Assembly: GCF_000423305.1 (NCBI RefSeq)
Contig: NZ_KE384001.1
Span: 113,208-177,207 of the forward strand
Direction: 5' to 3'
Length of the DNA: 64,000 nucleotides
Source of the DNA: Legionella moravica DSM 19234
GTDB taxonomy: Bacteria > Pseudomonadota > Gammaproteobacteria > Legionellales > Legionellaceae
The notes below the pieces were generated by a model. The model was not told the DNA's origin, did not search any database, and saw nothing but the letters and a program-made list of their open reading frames with translations. The translations under genes were made by a program, and so were the position numbers. Shown in pieces: positions 37,501 through 45,749 of the stretch. The stretch's first letter is position 1; the number at the start of each line of letters is the position of its first letter.

Positions 37501-37765
37501 GAAAGCGGCTATTCAAGCAGCCAAGCTTAGATTACGGCCTATTTTAATGACTTCTGTTGCCTTTATTCTTGGTGTATTCCCTTTAGTTATTGCAGAGGGA
37601 GCTGGAGCTGAAATGCGCCAAGCGCTTGGTGTGGCGGTGTTTAGCGGCATGATAGGCGTAACCTTTTTTGGTTTGATATTTACTCCGGTTTTTTATGTAC
37701 TGACCAGTAAATTCGCGAGCATGTTTTCAAACAATAAAAGCCAAAATAAATCAGATGCTCTTTAA
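34595..37765 (+). CDS. RND multidrug efflux transporter (AcrB/MexB type, HAE1)
   Basis: This 1056-residue inner membrane pump exports drugs, detergents or lipids using the proton gradient. The N terminus FFIERPIFASVLSIIIVIVG and the NLPIEQYPQVVPP stretch are typical of the HAE1 family. The proton-relay Asp pair is present in GIVVDDAIVVIENMER in TM4. The porter-domain phrase SIQLPPGASLSRTD and the C-terminal GLASKNAILIVEFA are conserved. Twelve TM segments are expected. It forms an operon with the adaptor. Substrate range cannot be read from sequence. Confidence 0.95.
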   Translation: MKMPHFFIERPIFASVLSIIIVIVGSLAYFNLPIEQYPQVVPPTIQVTASYPGANAKIVAETVATPIEQEMNGVENMLYMDSQSSDDGQMRLTITFKMGTNLDMAQVLVQNRVAIAEPRLPEAVRRIGIKTVKNSPDLLLVINMYSLNKKYDQTYLGNYAVLQIRDKIKRIDGVGDIRLVGASEYAMRIWLNPDLMNSYDLTANEVINALASQNVQIASGTLNRAPQKSQLGIEYTIETQGRLIKAEQFAQIIIKSGENGRLVRLKDIGRVELGTQEYATKGYLGKNPAIALPVFQRPGTNAIEAANEIKATMQELSKSFPEGVVYDIVYNPTNFVAESINAVKRTIYEAVLFVVLVILLFLQSWRAAIIPIIAIPISLIGTFAVMDAVGFSLNYLTLFGLVLAIGIVVDDAIVVIENMERNISSGMSPREAAHKTMSEVGSALVAIGLVLVSVFLPTLFLEGLSGRFYQQFGATISIATIISVFVSLTLSPSLAALLLKSHGNNNEKFNREKWRNPIRMSLEGFNRFIDSISRFYGRFIAKLIHHTGKMLSIYILFILVTVLLFGSVPRGFIPKQDQGYFIVSIQLPPGASLSRTDAVVQDAINKILAIPGIKNAVAFAGFSGATYINSSNSAAIFSVLKPFDERRKLGLSYNQILAQLRKELGSIKDAFIVVIPPPPVRGIGNAGGFKMMIEDRGGRGTQVLYDAVMTLAQKANQAKATTSVFTLFENSTPKVFLDFDKEKAEQLGVPVARVNEALEVYLGSVFVNEFNYLGRTYRVIAQADDEYRKRTEDIYQIKVRNNQNEMVPIGSLATIKITESPARMPRYNLYPAIDLLGDITPGYSTGDALATMEQLANEYLPEGISYEWTDIAYQQKTAGNTAVIAFLLGVVFVYLVLAAQYESLTLPLAVILIVPMCLFSSMLGIKILGMENNIMTQMGFIILIGLASKNAILIVEFARTLEQNGASRWKAAIQAAKLRLRPILMTSVAFILGVFPLVIAEGAGAEMRQALGVAVFSGMIGVTFFGLIFTPVFYVLTSKFASMFSNNKSQNKSDAL

Positions 37766-37867
37766 ACTCAATCTCTGAATTAGTAGTGAATGAACGTGAG
37801 GGTTTTCAAGAATCAGATGCTGATTTTTGAAAAGGAATGGACATGGGACAACAAAGGATATTACATC

Positions 37868-38299
37868 ATGGAAACTATAGTCTCTGAATCTGGAACAGGT
37901 AAATTTTCCCAGGAAATAAGGATAGGTGCACATGCGTTAAAAGCAGATGAACCTCTTGCCAGTGGAGGCAACGACACCGGCCCATCACCTTATGATTTAT
38001 TGCTAGCAGGGTTAGGTTCGTGTACCTCCATGACGCTACGCATGTATGCTGATTTTAAAAAGATTCCATTAAGAAAAGTCATTGTGAGATTACAGCATGA
38101 GAAAATATATGCAGAGGACTGTGCTGATTGCGAAAATAAAAACTCTAAAATGGATCATATAATCCGAAAAATTGAGTTACAAGGTGATCTAACCGAAATT
38201 CAAAGGCAAAAATTACTTGAGATGGCCGATAAATGCCCAGTTCATCGCACGTTAACATCTAAACTGTTTATTACTACCGAGCTTGTTCCCGAAGGATAG
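37868..38299 (+). CDS. OsmC/YhfA-like peroxiredoxin-fold protein
   Basis: OsmC-type proteins reduce organic hydroperoxides through a Cys pair. This 143-residue protein has both: the first in LGSCTSMTLRMYAD and the second in DKCPVHRTL. GPSPYDLLLAGLGSC is a strong family signature. An extra CADCENKN insertion adds two further Cys in the middle, which could bind metal or be fortuitous. ATG 37868 is chosen because AAAGGAT lies about 9 bp upstream; the longer frame from 37790 begins outside the domain. It follows the RND pump by about 100 bp and may be co-transcribed. Confidence 0.9.
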   Translation: METIVSESGTGKFSQEIRIGAHALKADEPLASGGNDTGPSPYDLLLAGLGSCTSMTLRMYADFKKIPLRKVIVRLQHEKIYAEDCADCENKNSKMDHIIRKIELQGDLTEIQRQKLLEMADKCPVHRTLTSKLFITTELVPEG

Positions 38300-38474
38300 C
38301 GGGTTGGTGTATTTAATTACGATGAGGATAAAATTCAGCTTTGAACCGCTTTTTATTGCATGGAGCACCTGACAAGTATGGAGTGTTCAATGTGTTTTAC
38401 ATGACCGCAGCTTTTTTGCCGCAATTTGGCCTTGATATGGTAAGATTGGTGCTGATTTTAAAAGTGAGTCATAT

Positions 38475-39323
38475 ATGATTAAAGTAGGGCAGTTTAATAA
38501 ATTAAACGTAATTAAAGAAGTACCCTTTGGTTTTTATCTTGATGGTGACGATTGGGGAGAAATCTTGTTGCCAAACAAATTTGTCCCTGAAGGTACTAAA
38601 GTAAATGATTCGTTAGATGTGTTTATTTATTTTGACTCCGATGACAAGATTATTGCCACCACACAGCGACCTCGCGTCAGATTAGATCATTGTGCCTTTT
38701 TAAAGGTTATAGATGTCAATCGTGTAGGTGCTTTCCTGGATTGGGGCCTGGATAAGGATTTATTGGTCCCTGTGCCGGAGCAGCAAAGGCCAATGGAATT
38801 GGGTAAATCTTATATCGTTTATGTCAAACAAGATAGCAAAGGCCGCATTATTGCCAGTTCGAAACTGGATCATTTTCTGGATAAAACCCCGTTTAATTTG
38901 AAACGAGGGGATGAGGTGAGTCTGCTTATTGCTGAAACTACCGATTTGGGAACTAAGGTGATTATCAATGATCGTCATTGGGGACTGATTCATTCCGGGG
39001 ATATATTTCAAACTTTAAATTATGGCAGAAGAATGCCTGGTTATATTAAAACGGTTCGGGATGATGGGAAAGTTGATGTTGTTTTAAGAAAATTGGGGCG
39101 TGACAGCGTTCATGAACTGGCAGGGCGCATCCTTGCTCAATTAAACCAAAACAGTGGTTTTCTCCCGCTCCATGATAAAAGCTCTTCACAAGAGATTATG
39201 CGTGCCTTTGGCGACAGTAAAAAAAGTTTTAAAAGTGCGATTGGCCAATTGTATAAAGAGGGTGTGATCTCTATCGAGGATAATGGAATTCGATTACGCA
39301 ATAAAGCCAGGAACATCAAATGA
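38475..39323 (+). CDS. CvfB/YitL-like S1 RNA-binding protein
   Basis: The 282-residue protein matches the CvfB family, which has three S1-like OB folds and a C-terminal winged helix. The repeated pattern is seen at GQFNKLNVIKEVPFGFYLDG, DVNRVGAFLDWGLDKDLLVP and PGYIKTVRDDGKVDVVLRK. The winged helix is near SSQEIMRAFGDSKKSFKSAI. CvfB regulates virulence gene expression at the RNA level in Staphylococcus aureus (established); the role in this organism is unknown. The ATG at 38475 has GTGAG upstream. The gene stands alone. Confidence 0.88.
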   Translation: MIKVGQFNKLNVIKEVPFGFYLDGDDWGEILLPNKFVPEGTKVNDSLDVFIYFDSDDKIIATTQRPRVRLDHCAFLKVIDVNRVGAFLDWGLDKDLLVPVPEQQRPMELGKSYIVYVKQDSKGRIIASSKLDHFLDKTPFNLKRGDEVSLLIAETTDLGTKVIINDRHWGLIHSGDIFQTLNYGRRMPGYIKTVRDDGKVDVVLRKLGRDSVHELAGRILAQLNQNSGFLPLHDKSSSQEIMRAFGDSKKSFKSAIGQLYKEGVISIEDNGIRLRNKARNIK

Positions 39324-39479
39324 TTTTGTTTCTATATATGGAGACATAATTGCTTCAGGATAACAGCGCAAAAGCATTGGATCAACTATGTCTCAGCATC
39401 AGGTAGCTGCCGTTAAATAAATCTAAGCCGAATTCCCGCGGTGAAGACCGCTGGAACTAATGCTTGAGTGCCACCATCA

Positions 39480-39562
39480 TGGATTCCGAGGTCACAGCCT
39501 CGGGAATTCGCTTGAGATTTGAGTACATGCTGCTTTCGAATTTCCGCGGCTGTGACTGTTGA
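39480..39562. repeat. Inverted pair of a dispersed palindromic repeat
   Basis: GGATTCCGAGGTCACAGCCT at 39480 and its imperfect inverse at 39533-39562 (AATTTCCGCGGCTGTGACTG followed by TTGAATCC) are about 30 bp each. A third copy lies at 49751-49851, where it is split by a 60-bp insertion. Further partial copies occur just upstream at about 39430. It is a REP-like intergenic family. Confidence 0.7.
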
Positions 39563-39728
39563 ATCCAGAGAGTAGAACGGGTCTGGTTTTTAAAGATGAG
39601 TAGACGATTCGGCAGTGCATTCGTGACAACTTTTCCCATGATTATCGAGGGATCCTCCTTAACTTTCTGTCCACTTGATTCCTTAAGATAACAGTGTACT
39701 ATTCATTTTTTTTGAAACAGGGAAGGTT

Positions 39729-40919
39729 ATGAAAACATATCATGTATTAAAAGGTATTTTTTGTGTTTGGTTTTCTATTGTTTTCTGCGTCAATGGTTAC
39801 GCTGCTGCTACGTCAAATCAAACTCTGGTACAGTACGTCTCAATGGGGGTGTTCTCCAAGAAAACGGCTCGGGTTGCATTAAATAAAATGCCCCCGCTGG
39901 ATACTCTTGCCGTTCATCATAAACTGCAATTGTATAAAATTCTTTACAGAACTCCCGCTCCCGATGGAAGCCTGACGATTGCTTCCGGACTGGTTGCTAT
40001 GCCAATATCTCCAACCACCAAGGTTGGGATTGTCAGTTACCAGCATGGCACACGGTTTGAACGTAATGATGTGCCTTCTCGTAATAATGAAAAGAACTAT
40101 ATGTATCTGGCTGCATTTGGCAGTAGTGCAGGTTATATGATAGCCATGCCTGACTACCTTGGTCTTGGGGATAATGAACTGCCTATTCATCCGTATGTGC
40201 AGAGTGACACACTCGCCAGTAGCAGTGTGAATATGCTAATCGCCGCTAAGGAACTGGCTCATACTTTAAATTATCCAATCAGTGAGAAGTTGTATCTTGC
40301 CGGTTATTCTGAAGGTGGTTTTTCTACCAATGTCATGTTTGAATTACTGGTAAATCAATATCCCGATCTTCCAGTTACCGCGGTTGCTTCCGGATCGGCG
40401 CCATATGATTGGGATGAAACCATGAGTTTCATTATGCTTGACCCAGGCCCTCGTGCAACAGCGTATCTGGCTTATTTCTTTTATACATTACAAACTTACA
40501 GACATTATTGGGCTGATTTTAATGAACTTTTTGTGCCGCCTTATAATACACTGATTCCTGTTTTATTGGATGGTAATCATACCGCAGCCGAAATTCTCCA
40601 GGCCTTGCCTTTGAATCCACAGATCATACTGCAACCTGCTTTTTTTAGTGGAATTATTAACCAAACGGATGAACATCTCGATATACTCAAAGCCAATTTC
40701 AATCACTATGATTTTGTTCCTAATGCTCCTTTTTTGATGATAGGAACTAAGGGAGATCGTGATGTTCCCTATCATGGCGCTGAAACTGCCTATGACATTT
40801 TCAGGAAAAAAAGCGATCAAGTTTTTATTAAGTCAATCAGTGACACCCTGGATCACATACAGGCTCATCCCTATGTCCTTAAGGAACAAGTAGAGTTTTT
40901 CAGGCAATTTGAGGACTGA
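39729..40919 (+). CDS. Secreted lipase-like alpha/beta hydrolase
   Basis: This 396-residue exported hydrolase probably cleaves lipids or esters outside the cell. A signal peptide (residues 1-25, cleaved near NGYAAA) is followed by an alpha/beta-hydrolase fold. The nucleophile elbow is LYLAGYSEGGFS (GxSxG). The likely acid is Asp in GTKGDRDVPYHGAETA and the base His in DTLDHIQAHPYV. The early stretch SGLVAMPISP and the phrase MPDYLGLGDN match the secretory lipase (LIP) group. Export by type II secretion would fit Legionella lipases (inference). GGGAAGG precedes ATG 39729. Confidence 0.85.
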   Translation: MKTYHVLKGIFCVWFSIVFCVNGYAAATSNQTLVQYVSMGVFSKKTARVALNKMPPLDTLAVHHKLQLYKILYRTPAPDGSLTIASGLVAMPISPTTKVGIVSYQHGTRFERNDVPSRNNEKNYMYLAAFGSSAGYMIAMPDYLGLGDNELPIHPYVQSDTLASSSVNMLIAAKELAHTLNYPISEKLYLAGYSEGGFSTNVMFELLVNQYPDLPVTAVASGSAPYDWDETMSFIMLDPGPRATAYLAYFFYTLQTYRHYWADFNELFVPPYNTLIPVLLDGNHTAAEILQALPLNPQIILQPAFFSGIINQTDEHLDILKANFNHYDFVPNAPFLMIGTKGDRDVPYHGAETAYDIFRKKSDQVFIKSISDTLDHIQAHPYVLKEQVEFFRQFED

Positions 40920-41101
40920 TTGATACAATGAAGAAAGGGGGTGAATTGAATGGTGTTACACTTGAACTCCATTAAATGAGTAAAGCGCATCACAATGAGG
41001 TAGAGCTTCTTAAAACTCGGAAGTTTTGCCATCAATAACGCTGTGGCGTAGCTCAAAATTCATCAACCAGGTCGTCATCAGAAGATCCTGTTCGGTATTG
41101 A

Positions 41102-41141
41102 GGATGATAAAACATCTTGATTGTGAGATGTTTCATCATCC
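41102..41141. terminator. Long hairpin between convergent genes
   Basis: GGATGATAAAACATCT and AGATGTTTCATCATCC form a 16-bp stem with one mismatch around an 8-base loop. It lies 20 bp from the stop of the minus-strand phosphatase gene and could end transcription from either side. No T-run follows. Confidence 0.5.
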
Positions 41142-41161
41142 AAAGGAAAGAGGGGCCAACT

Positions 41162-42745
41162 TTAGATTTTATTGGCTGGTCCTTGATCCAGCTTGTCCTG
41201 GATTTCGTCCACGATTTTTGATGATTTTGTTTTATGCACATGGAAGAATGAATTATCGTTTGCTAGATTAATTGCTCCTTTAACCAGTAATCCAATGCCG
41301 GCAGTTGATATTGCGATAGCTAAATTGATTAAAATCTCAGACCAACCTCTATGTTTTTCCAGTTGAGGACGCTCTTGATTAATAACATCAGTACAGGTTT
41401 TATTGAACGTCTGGCGATCCCCATCCTTTTGCAATTGAGTAAATGCATCAGTCAATGTGCCATGTATCTTCATTGCACTTTGGTAGGCTTCTACATGACC
41501 ATCCCGCAGTAACTCCATGGCCTTGGTTCTGAGTTTATATAATTCACTATGAAAAGGACTTACTAAATCTTGAGGTTCTTGTTGAGGTTTAGATATGATT
41601 TGAGACGTAATGGGGGGCTCAACGCGTACTTCCGGAACAGATGATTGGGCAGGAGTTCTTTCTGAATGCTCTTTTTTATCAGATTGAATTACACGACTCA
41701 CCTCTTCAACTGCATCTGCTTCCAGCTGCGCTAATGGTCCACCTTGAACTCCTAACACCTTATAAGTTCCTGTATTATTTGTTGCCCCTTTTCCTAGCAT
41801 GTTATCCAGATTAATGATGTTTTTTTGTGTAGGTTCACCTGAGTCATGACCATGAGCATAAAACATTTGATATCCATTATGATCTTGTTCTCTGCTTAAA
41901 TAATAATAATCACGATTCCATATTAAAAAGGTTACTGGATCATTTTTAAAGTCTCTGGAATTTGACATGTTCTTTGTCAGGGTATGAACTGTTCCTGCTT
42001 TAACGTGTTTGTCAAATACTGCATTAATCGCTTCTATGGTTCTTGCTAAATTTTCAGCAGTATCGTCTTTGTAAACGACCCCATCATCTTTAAAAAGTTC
42101 TGTCATAGAACGAATGGTTTCTAATCCTATGCCCGCATGACTGTATACTGTAAGGTTGTCGCCATCGAGAGTATAGGAGATTAATTTCAAGTTGGGTAAG
42201 TAACTGGCTTGAACCAATTGATCGACTTCATCTTTTGTAATCACTCCACGTTCAATCAAAGCTCTCATGTTATCCATAGATCTGGATTGCCCCATAAAAC
42301 CAATATTGGGAGCATATAACTCCTGATTTTGTTCATATGGAATCATAAATTCAATACCATGATTTGAAAGCAGTATTTCGGTTTGAACACCTGACTTGTT
42401 GAGTTTCTCAAGAATTTTAAAAATGAAATAGTCGTTTTGGCCGCGGTCGCAGATTTCATCTCCAACAAAACGTATGAGAGGTTTTTCTCCAATTTCCAAA
42501 TTATCAACAATAGCATTAAAGGCTTTAATATCTTCTTTAGTTAGATTGTCCTTCAGATAGATATCTTTTAATTGAGTATATTGTGCGTCACTTATCTTTA
42601 GAACACCATTTGTCACTAAAAAATACATCATCAACATTGCGTTAGCATGCAAGTCACCGATGGTGATCTCCGTTGCTGTAGTTATGTCCGCTTGAGGACA
42701 TTTATAAATATCGATTCCAGGTTTTTCAATTTTAGAATGGGTCAT
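41162..42745 (-). CDS. Wip-type PPP phosphatase, candidate Dot/Icm effector
   Basis: This 527-residue protein has a PPP-family metallophosphatase domain in the variant form of the Legionella Wip effectors. The metal ligands are all in place: GDLHAN (Asp31, His33), GDEICDRGQND (Asp96, Asp100, Arg101), SNHGIEF (Asn128, His129), SHAGIG (His203) and FYAHGHDSG (His298, His300). The domain ends near residue 340. A polar linker with Pro/Gln follows, then a helical region and a hydrophobic stretch (about 470-500, NLAIAISTAGIGLLVKGAIN) that may insert in membranes. Wip effectors dephosphorylate host proteins, WipA on Tyr (established). The promoter carries a good PmrA-like box, which supports an effector role. 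It is not an orthologue I can name. Confidence 0.82.
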   Translation of the reverse strand: MTHSKIEKPGIDIYKCPQADITTATEITIGDLHANAMLMMYFLVTNGVLKISDAQYTQLKDIYLKDNLTKEDIKAFNAIVDNLEIGEKPLIRFVGDEICDRGQNDYFIFKILEKLNKSGVQTEILLSNHGIEFMIPYEQNQELYAPNIGFMGQSRSMDNMRALIERGVITKDEVDQLVQASYLPNLKLISYTLDGDNLTVYSHAGIGLETIRSMTELFKDDGVVYKDDTAENLARTIEAINAVFDKHVKAGTVHTLTKNMSNSRDFKNDPVTFLIWNRDYYYLSREQDHNGYQMFYAHGHDSGEPTQKNIINLDNMLGKGATNNTGTYKVLGVQGGPLAQLEADAVEEVSRVIQSDKKEHSERTPAQSSVPEVRVEPPITSQIISKPQQEPQDLVSPFHSELYKLRTKAMELLRDGHVEAYQSAMKIHGTLTDAFTQLQKDGDRQTFNKTCTDVINQERPQLEKHRGWSEILINLAIAISTAGIGLLVKGAINLANDNSFFHVHKTKSSKIVDEIQDKLDQGPANKI

Positions 42746-42786
42746 TTTGCACCGCCGTAAGGTTGGTTTTATTTAGATTTGTTCTT

Positions 42787-42819
42787 ATTATAGACAAGGT
42801 ATATTAAGAAATTATTAAG
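42787..42819 (-). promoter_or_regulatory. PmrA-like box and -10 of the phosphatase gene
   Basis: On the minus strand CTTAAT (42819-42814) and CTTAAT (42808-42803) are exact direct half-sites 5 bp apart, a full match to the PmrA box. A perfect TATAAT at 42792-42787 follows after exactly 10 bp. The start codon is about 42 bp further. Box and -10 spacing are the same as at 5488-5520. Confidence 0.75.
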
Positions 42820-42872
42820 CTGGTCTATAGTAGCATGACTGAGGAGATTATTTGGGTCGCAAAAGGGGAGCA

Positions 42873-43325
42873 TCATTGTGTTGGATTATACTCAAAATTT
42901 ATCGGTGTAGTGAGTACAGATAATGCCAATTGAATCGTATTGTTTATATCTTTTAATGTGCTAAAGCCTACAAGGGTTTCCTGGTTCATGATTTCTTTAA
43001 AGGGTTCTAGATTAGAAAGAGGCTCACTAACTTCCGCATAATGTTCGGAATATTTTCTAAGCAAATCAAATGAGTCTGCTGTAACGGAGTTGCGAGGGAG
43101 TATTTCTGTGTGCCAATGACCCATTTGATGGGAATCGGGATTAATTTTGTATGCGCTGATTCTGTTTTTTGTTTCGATGAAAACAGAGAGTTGGGACTTG
43201 CGTACATAAATACCAATAATACCATTAAAATCAATAGGATGAGTTTTAGTAATCACTGACGATTCAACTGCAGTTGTTGGATATGTATTAGCTGCTGTTA
43301 ATGCACTGAAATTGGTATCATACAT
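42873..43325 (-). CDS. Hypothetical protein, 150 residues
   Basis: I do not recognise this protein. It lacks a signal peptide and membrane segments. The middle part (FNGIIGIYVRKSQLSVFIET and HQMGHWHTEILPR) alternates as beta strands and the C-terminal half is helical. AGGAATAACA lies directly before ATG 43325, a good ribosome binding site. It is transcribed toward the phosphatase gene, whose promoter lies in the 127 bp between them, so the two are probably independent units. An effector or a small cytosolic protein are both possible. Confidence 0.6.
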   Translation of the reverse strand: MYDTNFSALTAANTYPTTAVESSVITKTHPIDFNGIIGIYVRKSQLSVFIETKNRISAYKINPDSHQMGHWHTEILPRNSVTADSFDLLRKYSEHYAEVSEPLSNLEPFKEIMNQETLVGFSTLKDINNTIQLALSVLTTPINFEYNPTQ

Positions 43326-43675
43326 TGTTATTCCTGATTATTTTTTAATAATTTTAATTAGGTCCTATGAACGAATGTTTAATTCGTTGCAAACAAGTTG
43401 TCGTTGCGAGCGTTTGCGACGATTCGATCTACTTCGCGAACACTCGAAATGACGTAATTTTATTCTACAAATAGTGTTTACATAACCCAGGGTGTGTTGA
43501 CAATTTATCAATTAACTCTCAATGTCCCACGACTTCTTATGTATTAGTTATTATACAGGAGTAAGCTTAGGGTTTACTTAAAGAGTTAAATAAAATGAAT
43601 AAATCAGTCATAAAAGTTTAAAATAAAAGAGTATATTTTAAGCTCGCTATTGTACAGTGTGTTGTGCCTTGTGAA
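43326..43675. other. Intergenic region with decayed repeat
   Basis: The 350 bp between two minus-strand genes hold no gene I can support. At about 43390-43455 there is sequence of the kind CGTTGCGAGCG...GAAATGACGT, typical of dispersed GC-rich intergenic repeats. Confidence 0.4.
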
Positions 43676-44155
43676 TTAAACAATCCCTTTATCCAGATAA
43701 TCGAGGGGAAGGGCCGTAGTGTCATTAATCGTCCGTAATATAAAACTTGAGTGAACCGTTTCAACTCCATTGATGGCCGATAACTTACCCAGTAAAAATG
43801 CTTGATATGCCTGGAGATCAGGTACAATGATTTTTAACAGATAATCTGCTGATTGTCCTGTTATGAGGTAACATTGTACCACCTCAGGCAGAAAACGGAC
43901 GGTCTCTTCAAAGGCATTCATAATGGCAGGCTTATGACTGTTTAATCCTACAAGCACAATAACCGTTAAGTGCAAGCCTAAATGTTCAGGCTCAAGAAGC
44001 GCAACTTGCTTTTTAATATACCCTTGAGCCTCTAATAATTTAACTCGCCGCAGGCAAGAGGAAGGAGAGAGCGCGACCAAGTCAGCTAATTCCTGATTGC
44101 TGATCTGAGAATCTGTTTGCAGAAGTTCAAGAATTTTCTTATCTGTACGATCCAT
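43676..44155 (-). CDS. Lrp/AsnC family transcriptional regulator
   Basis: This 159-residue regulator has an N-terminal winged helix, DRTDKKILELLQTDSQISNQ, with recognition helix LSPSSCLRRVKLLEAQGYI, and a C-terminal RAM (amino-acid sensing) domain (TVIVLVGLNSHKPAI, VVQCYLITGQSADYLLKI, GVETVHSSFILRTI). ATG 44155 is chosen because AAGAGGC lies just upstream; the longer frame needs a TTG. It is divergent from an MFS carrier across about 210 bp, the usual arrangement for an Lrp-type regulator and its transporter target (inference). Confidence 0.93.
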   Translation of the reverse strand: MDRTDKKILELLQTDSQISNQELADLVALSPSSCLRRVKLLEAQGYIKKQVALLEPEHLGLHLTVIVLVGLNSHKPAIMNAFEETVRFLPEVVQCYLITGQSADYLLKIIVPDLQAYQAFLLGKLSAINGVETVHSSFILRTINDTTALPLDYLDKGIV

Positions 44156-44364
44156 CAAAATGCCTCTTTTCAATAAAAAATAGAAGATACAAGTAATAGT
44201 TTAGAATTTAATATCAAAAATATCTATTTTAGTGAAATTTAAATTCATTATCACGCATTTATAGTCTAATTTTGCAATTTAATTTCAACGATAATCAGTT
44301 AAAATCAGTGCTTGTTTATAATTTAGACACCATGTTCGCGTTAATCGCTTTTTTGAGAGGAATT

Positions 44365-45591
44365 ATGTCAAACTCACGAATTCTTGCCTGGTTTGTATGG
44401 ATTATTGTGTCCATATTTTACGCTTATCAATACGTTCTCAGAGTGATGCCTAGTATTATGATGGTTGATATTACCACTCAGTTTCATATTGATGCTGCTG
44501 TATTTGGCCAATTTTCAGGAATTTATTATTTGGGGTATTCTTTGATGCATTTACCTATAGGCATCATGCTCGATCGCTTTGGTCCACGTAAAGTGATGTC
44601 GGTATGCATTTTACTGACTGTTGTTGGATTATTGCCAATATTATTTGCAGAGCATTGGATTTATCCCTTGATTGGTAGAGCATTAATCGGGATTGGATCT
44701 TCTGCTGCTATTTTAGGAACATTTAAAATTATCCGTATGACGTTTAAGGAACAGCATTTTCCTCGGATGTTGAGTATTTCCGTCATGATTGGGCTTATAG
44801 GTGCTGTTTATGGTGGAGGGCCTGTAAGTTATTTGTGCTCTACCTTGGGTTATCAGGTGGTCGTTGAGTTGTTCGTTATTCTTGGCCTGGCACTGGCTTG
44901 TATTACTTATTTTATTGTTCCTGATGTTGAGGCTACGCATCAGGATTCTGTTATAGCCAATATAAAGGCCGTATTTACCAATAGTGATGTCATCCTGTTG
45001 TGTTGTTTCGCTGGTTTGATGCTTGGACCTCTTGAAGGCTTTTCTGATGTATGGGGCTCAGTTTTTTTAAAACAGGCTTATGGTTTTGATGTGACGACTG
45101 CTAATTACCTGCCATCAATGATTTTTATTGGGATGTGTTTTGGTTCCCCTGTGTTAAGTTTGATCGCTGAAAAATCAGGTTATTATTTGGGTACTATTAT
45201 CGCAGCAGGCACTGTAATGTGCCTTATATTCAGTACCCTGGTGATGGGGGTGTTAACAGTAACGTCTATTTCCGTGAGTTTTATTTTGGTGGGAATGTGT
45301 TGTGCCTACCAAATTTTGGCAATTTACAAAGCGTCTACTTATGTTCCGGATAATCTGGCGGGTCTTACCACAGCTGTTGCCAATATGATCATCATGAGTT
45401 TTGGGTATGGTTTTCATTCTGTCATTGGTTATGTCATTAATGCTAATGGCGGAACTCAGGTGGTTCGTGCTTTTACTTACGGTATAGGGATCATTCCAGT
45501 GACCCTGGCTTTAGGTATTATTGGTTTTGTAATCATGGCATATAAAGAGCGAAATAGGGTACCTGTTCGTTTGGATGTGCAATTTAATTGA
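44365..45591 (+). CDS. MFS transporter
   Basis: This 408-residue carrier has twelve predicted TM segments. The loop 2-3 signature is GIMLDRFGPRKVM (the MFS GxxxDRxGxR motif). The start region WIIVSIFYAYQYVLRVMPSIM is typical of a carrier group common in Legionella and Coxiella. ATG 44365 has GAGAGGAATT in front; the longer frame from TTG 44272 runs into the promoter region. The substrate is unknown; an amino acid is plausible given the divergent Lrp gene. A terminator follows at once. Confidence 0.9.
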   Translation: MSNSRILAWFVWIIVSIFYAYQYVLRVMPSIMMVDITTQFHIDAAVFGQFSGIYYLGYSLMHLPIGIMLDRFGPRKVMSVCILLTVVGLLPILFAEHWIYPLIGRALIGIGSSAAILGTFKIIRMTFKEQHFPRMLSISVMIGLIGAVYGGGPVSYLCSTLGYQVVVELFVILGLALACITYFIVPDVEATHQDSVIANIKAVFTNSDVILLCCFAGLMLGPLEGFSDVWGSVFLKQAYGFDVTTANYLPSMIFIGMCFGSPVLSLIAEKSGYYLGTIIAAGTVMCLIFSTLVMGVLTVTSISVSFILVGMCCAYQILAIYKASTYVPDNLAGLTTAVANMIIMSFGYGFHSVIGYVINANGGTQVVRAFTYGIGIIPVTLALGIIGFVIMAYKERNRVPVRLDVQFN

Positions 45592-45593
45592 TT

Positions 45594-45623
45594 GAGGGGA
45601 ACTGATTCTTTGTTCCTCTTTTT
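45594..45623 (+). terminator. Rho-independent terminator
   Basis: AGGGGAAC and GTTCCTCT pair (with one G-T) around TGATTCTTT and are followed by a T-run. It starts 3 bp after the MFS stop codon. Confidence 0.75.
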
Positions 45624-45749
45624 ATCATTCGTTTCATTGTTTGGAGTTAATTGAACTATAATTTTAAGATGTATGGTTAATTTCCCTGTGGGATCTCGTT
45701 AAACGTGATTCTGCACCAGGTCAATTGAGGATCATGAACAGGGGACTTT

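Noticed and set aside
39137..39640. Minus-strand frames over and after the CvfB-like gene
   Set aside because: One lies inside the CvfB coding region; the other covers palindromic repeats and has no ribosome binding site.
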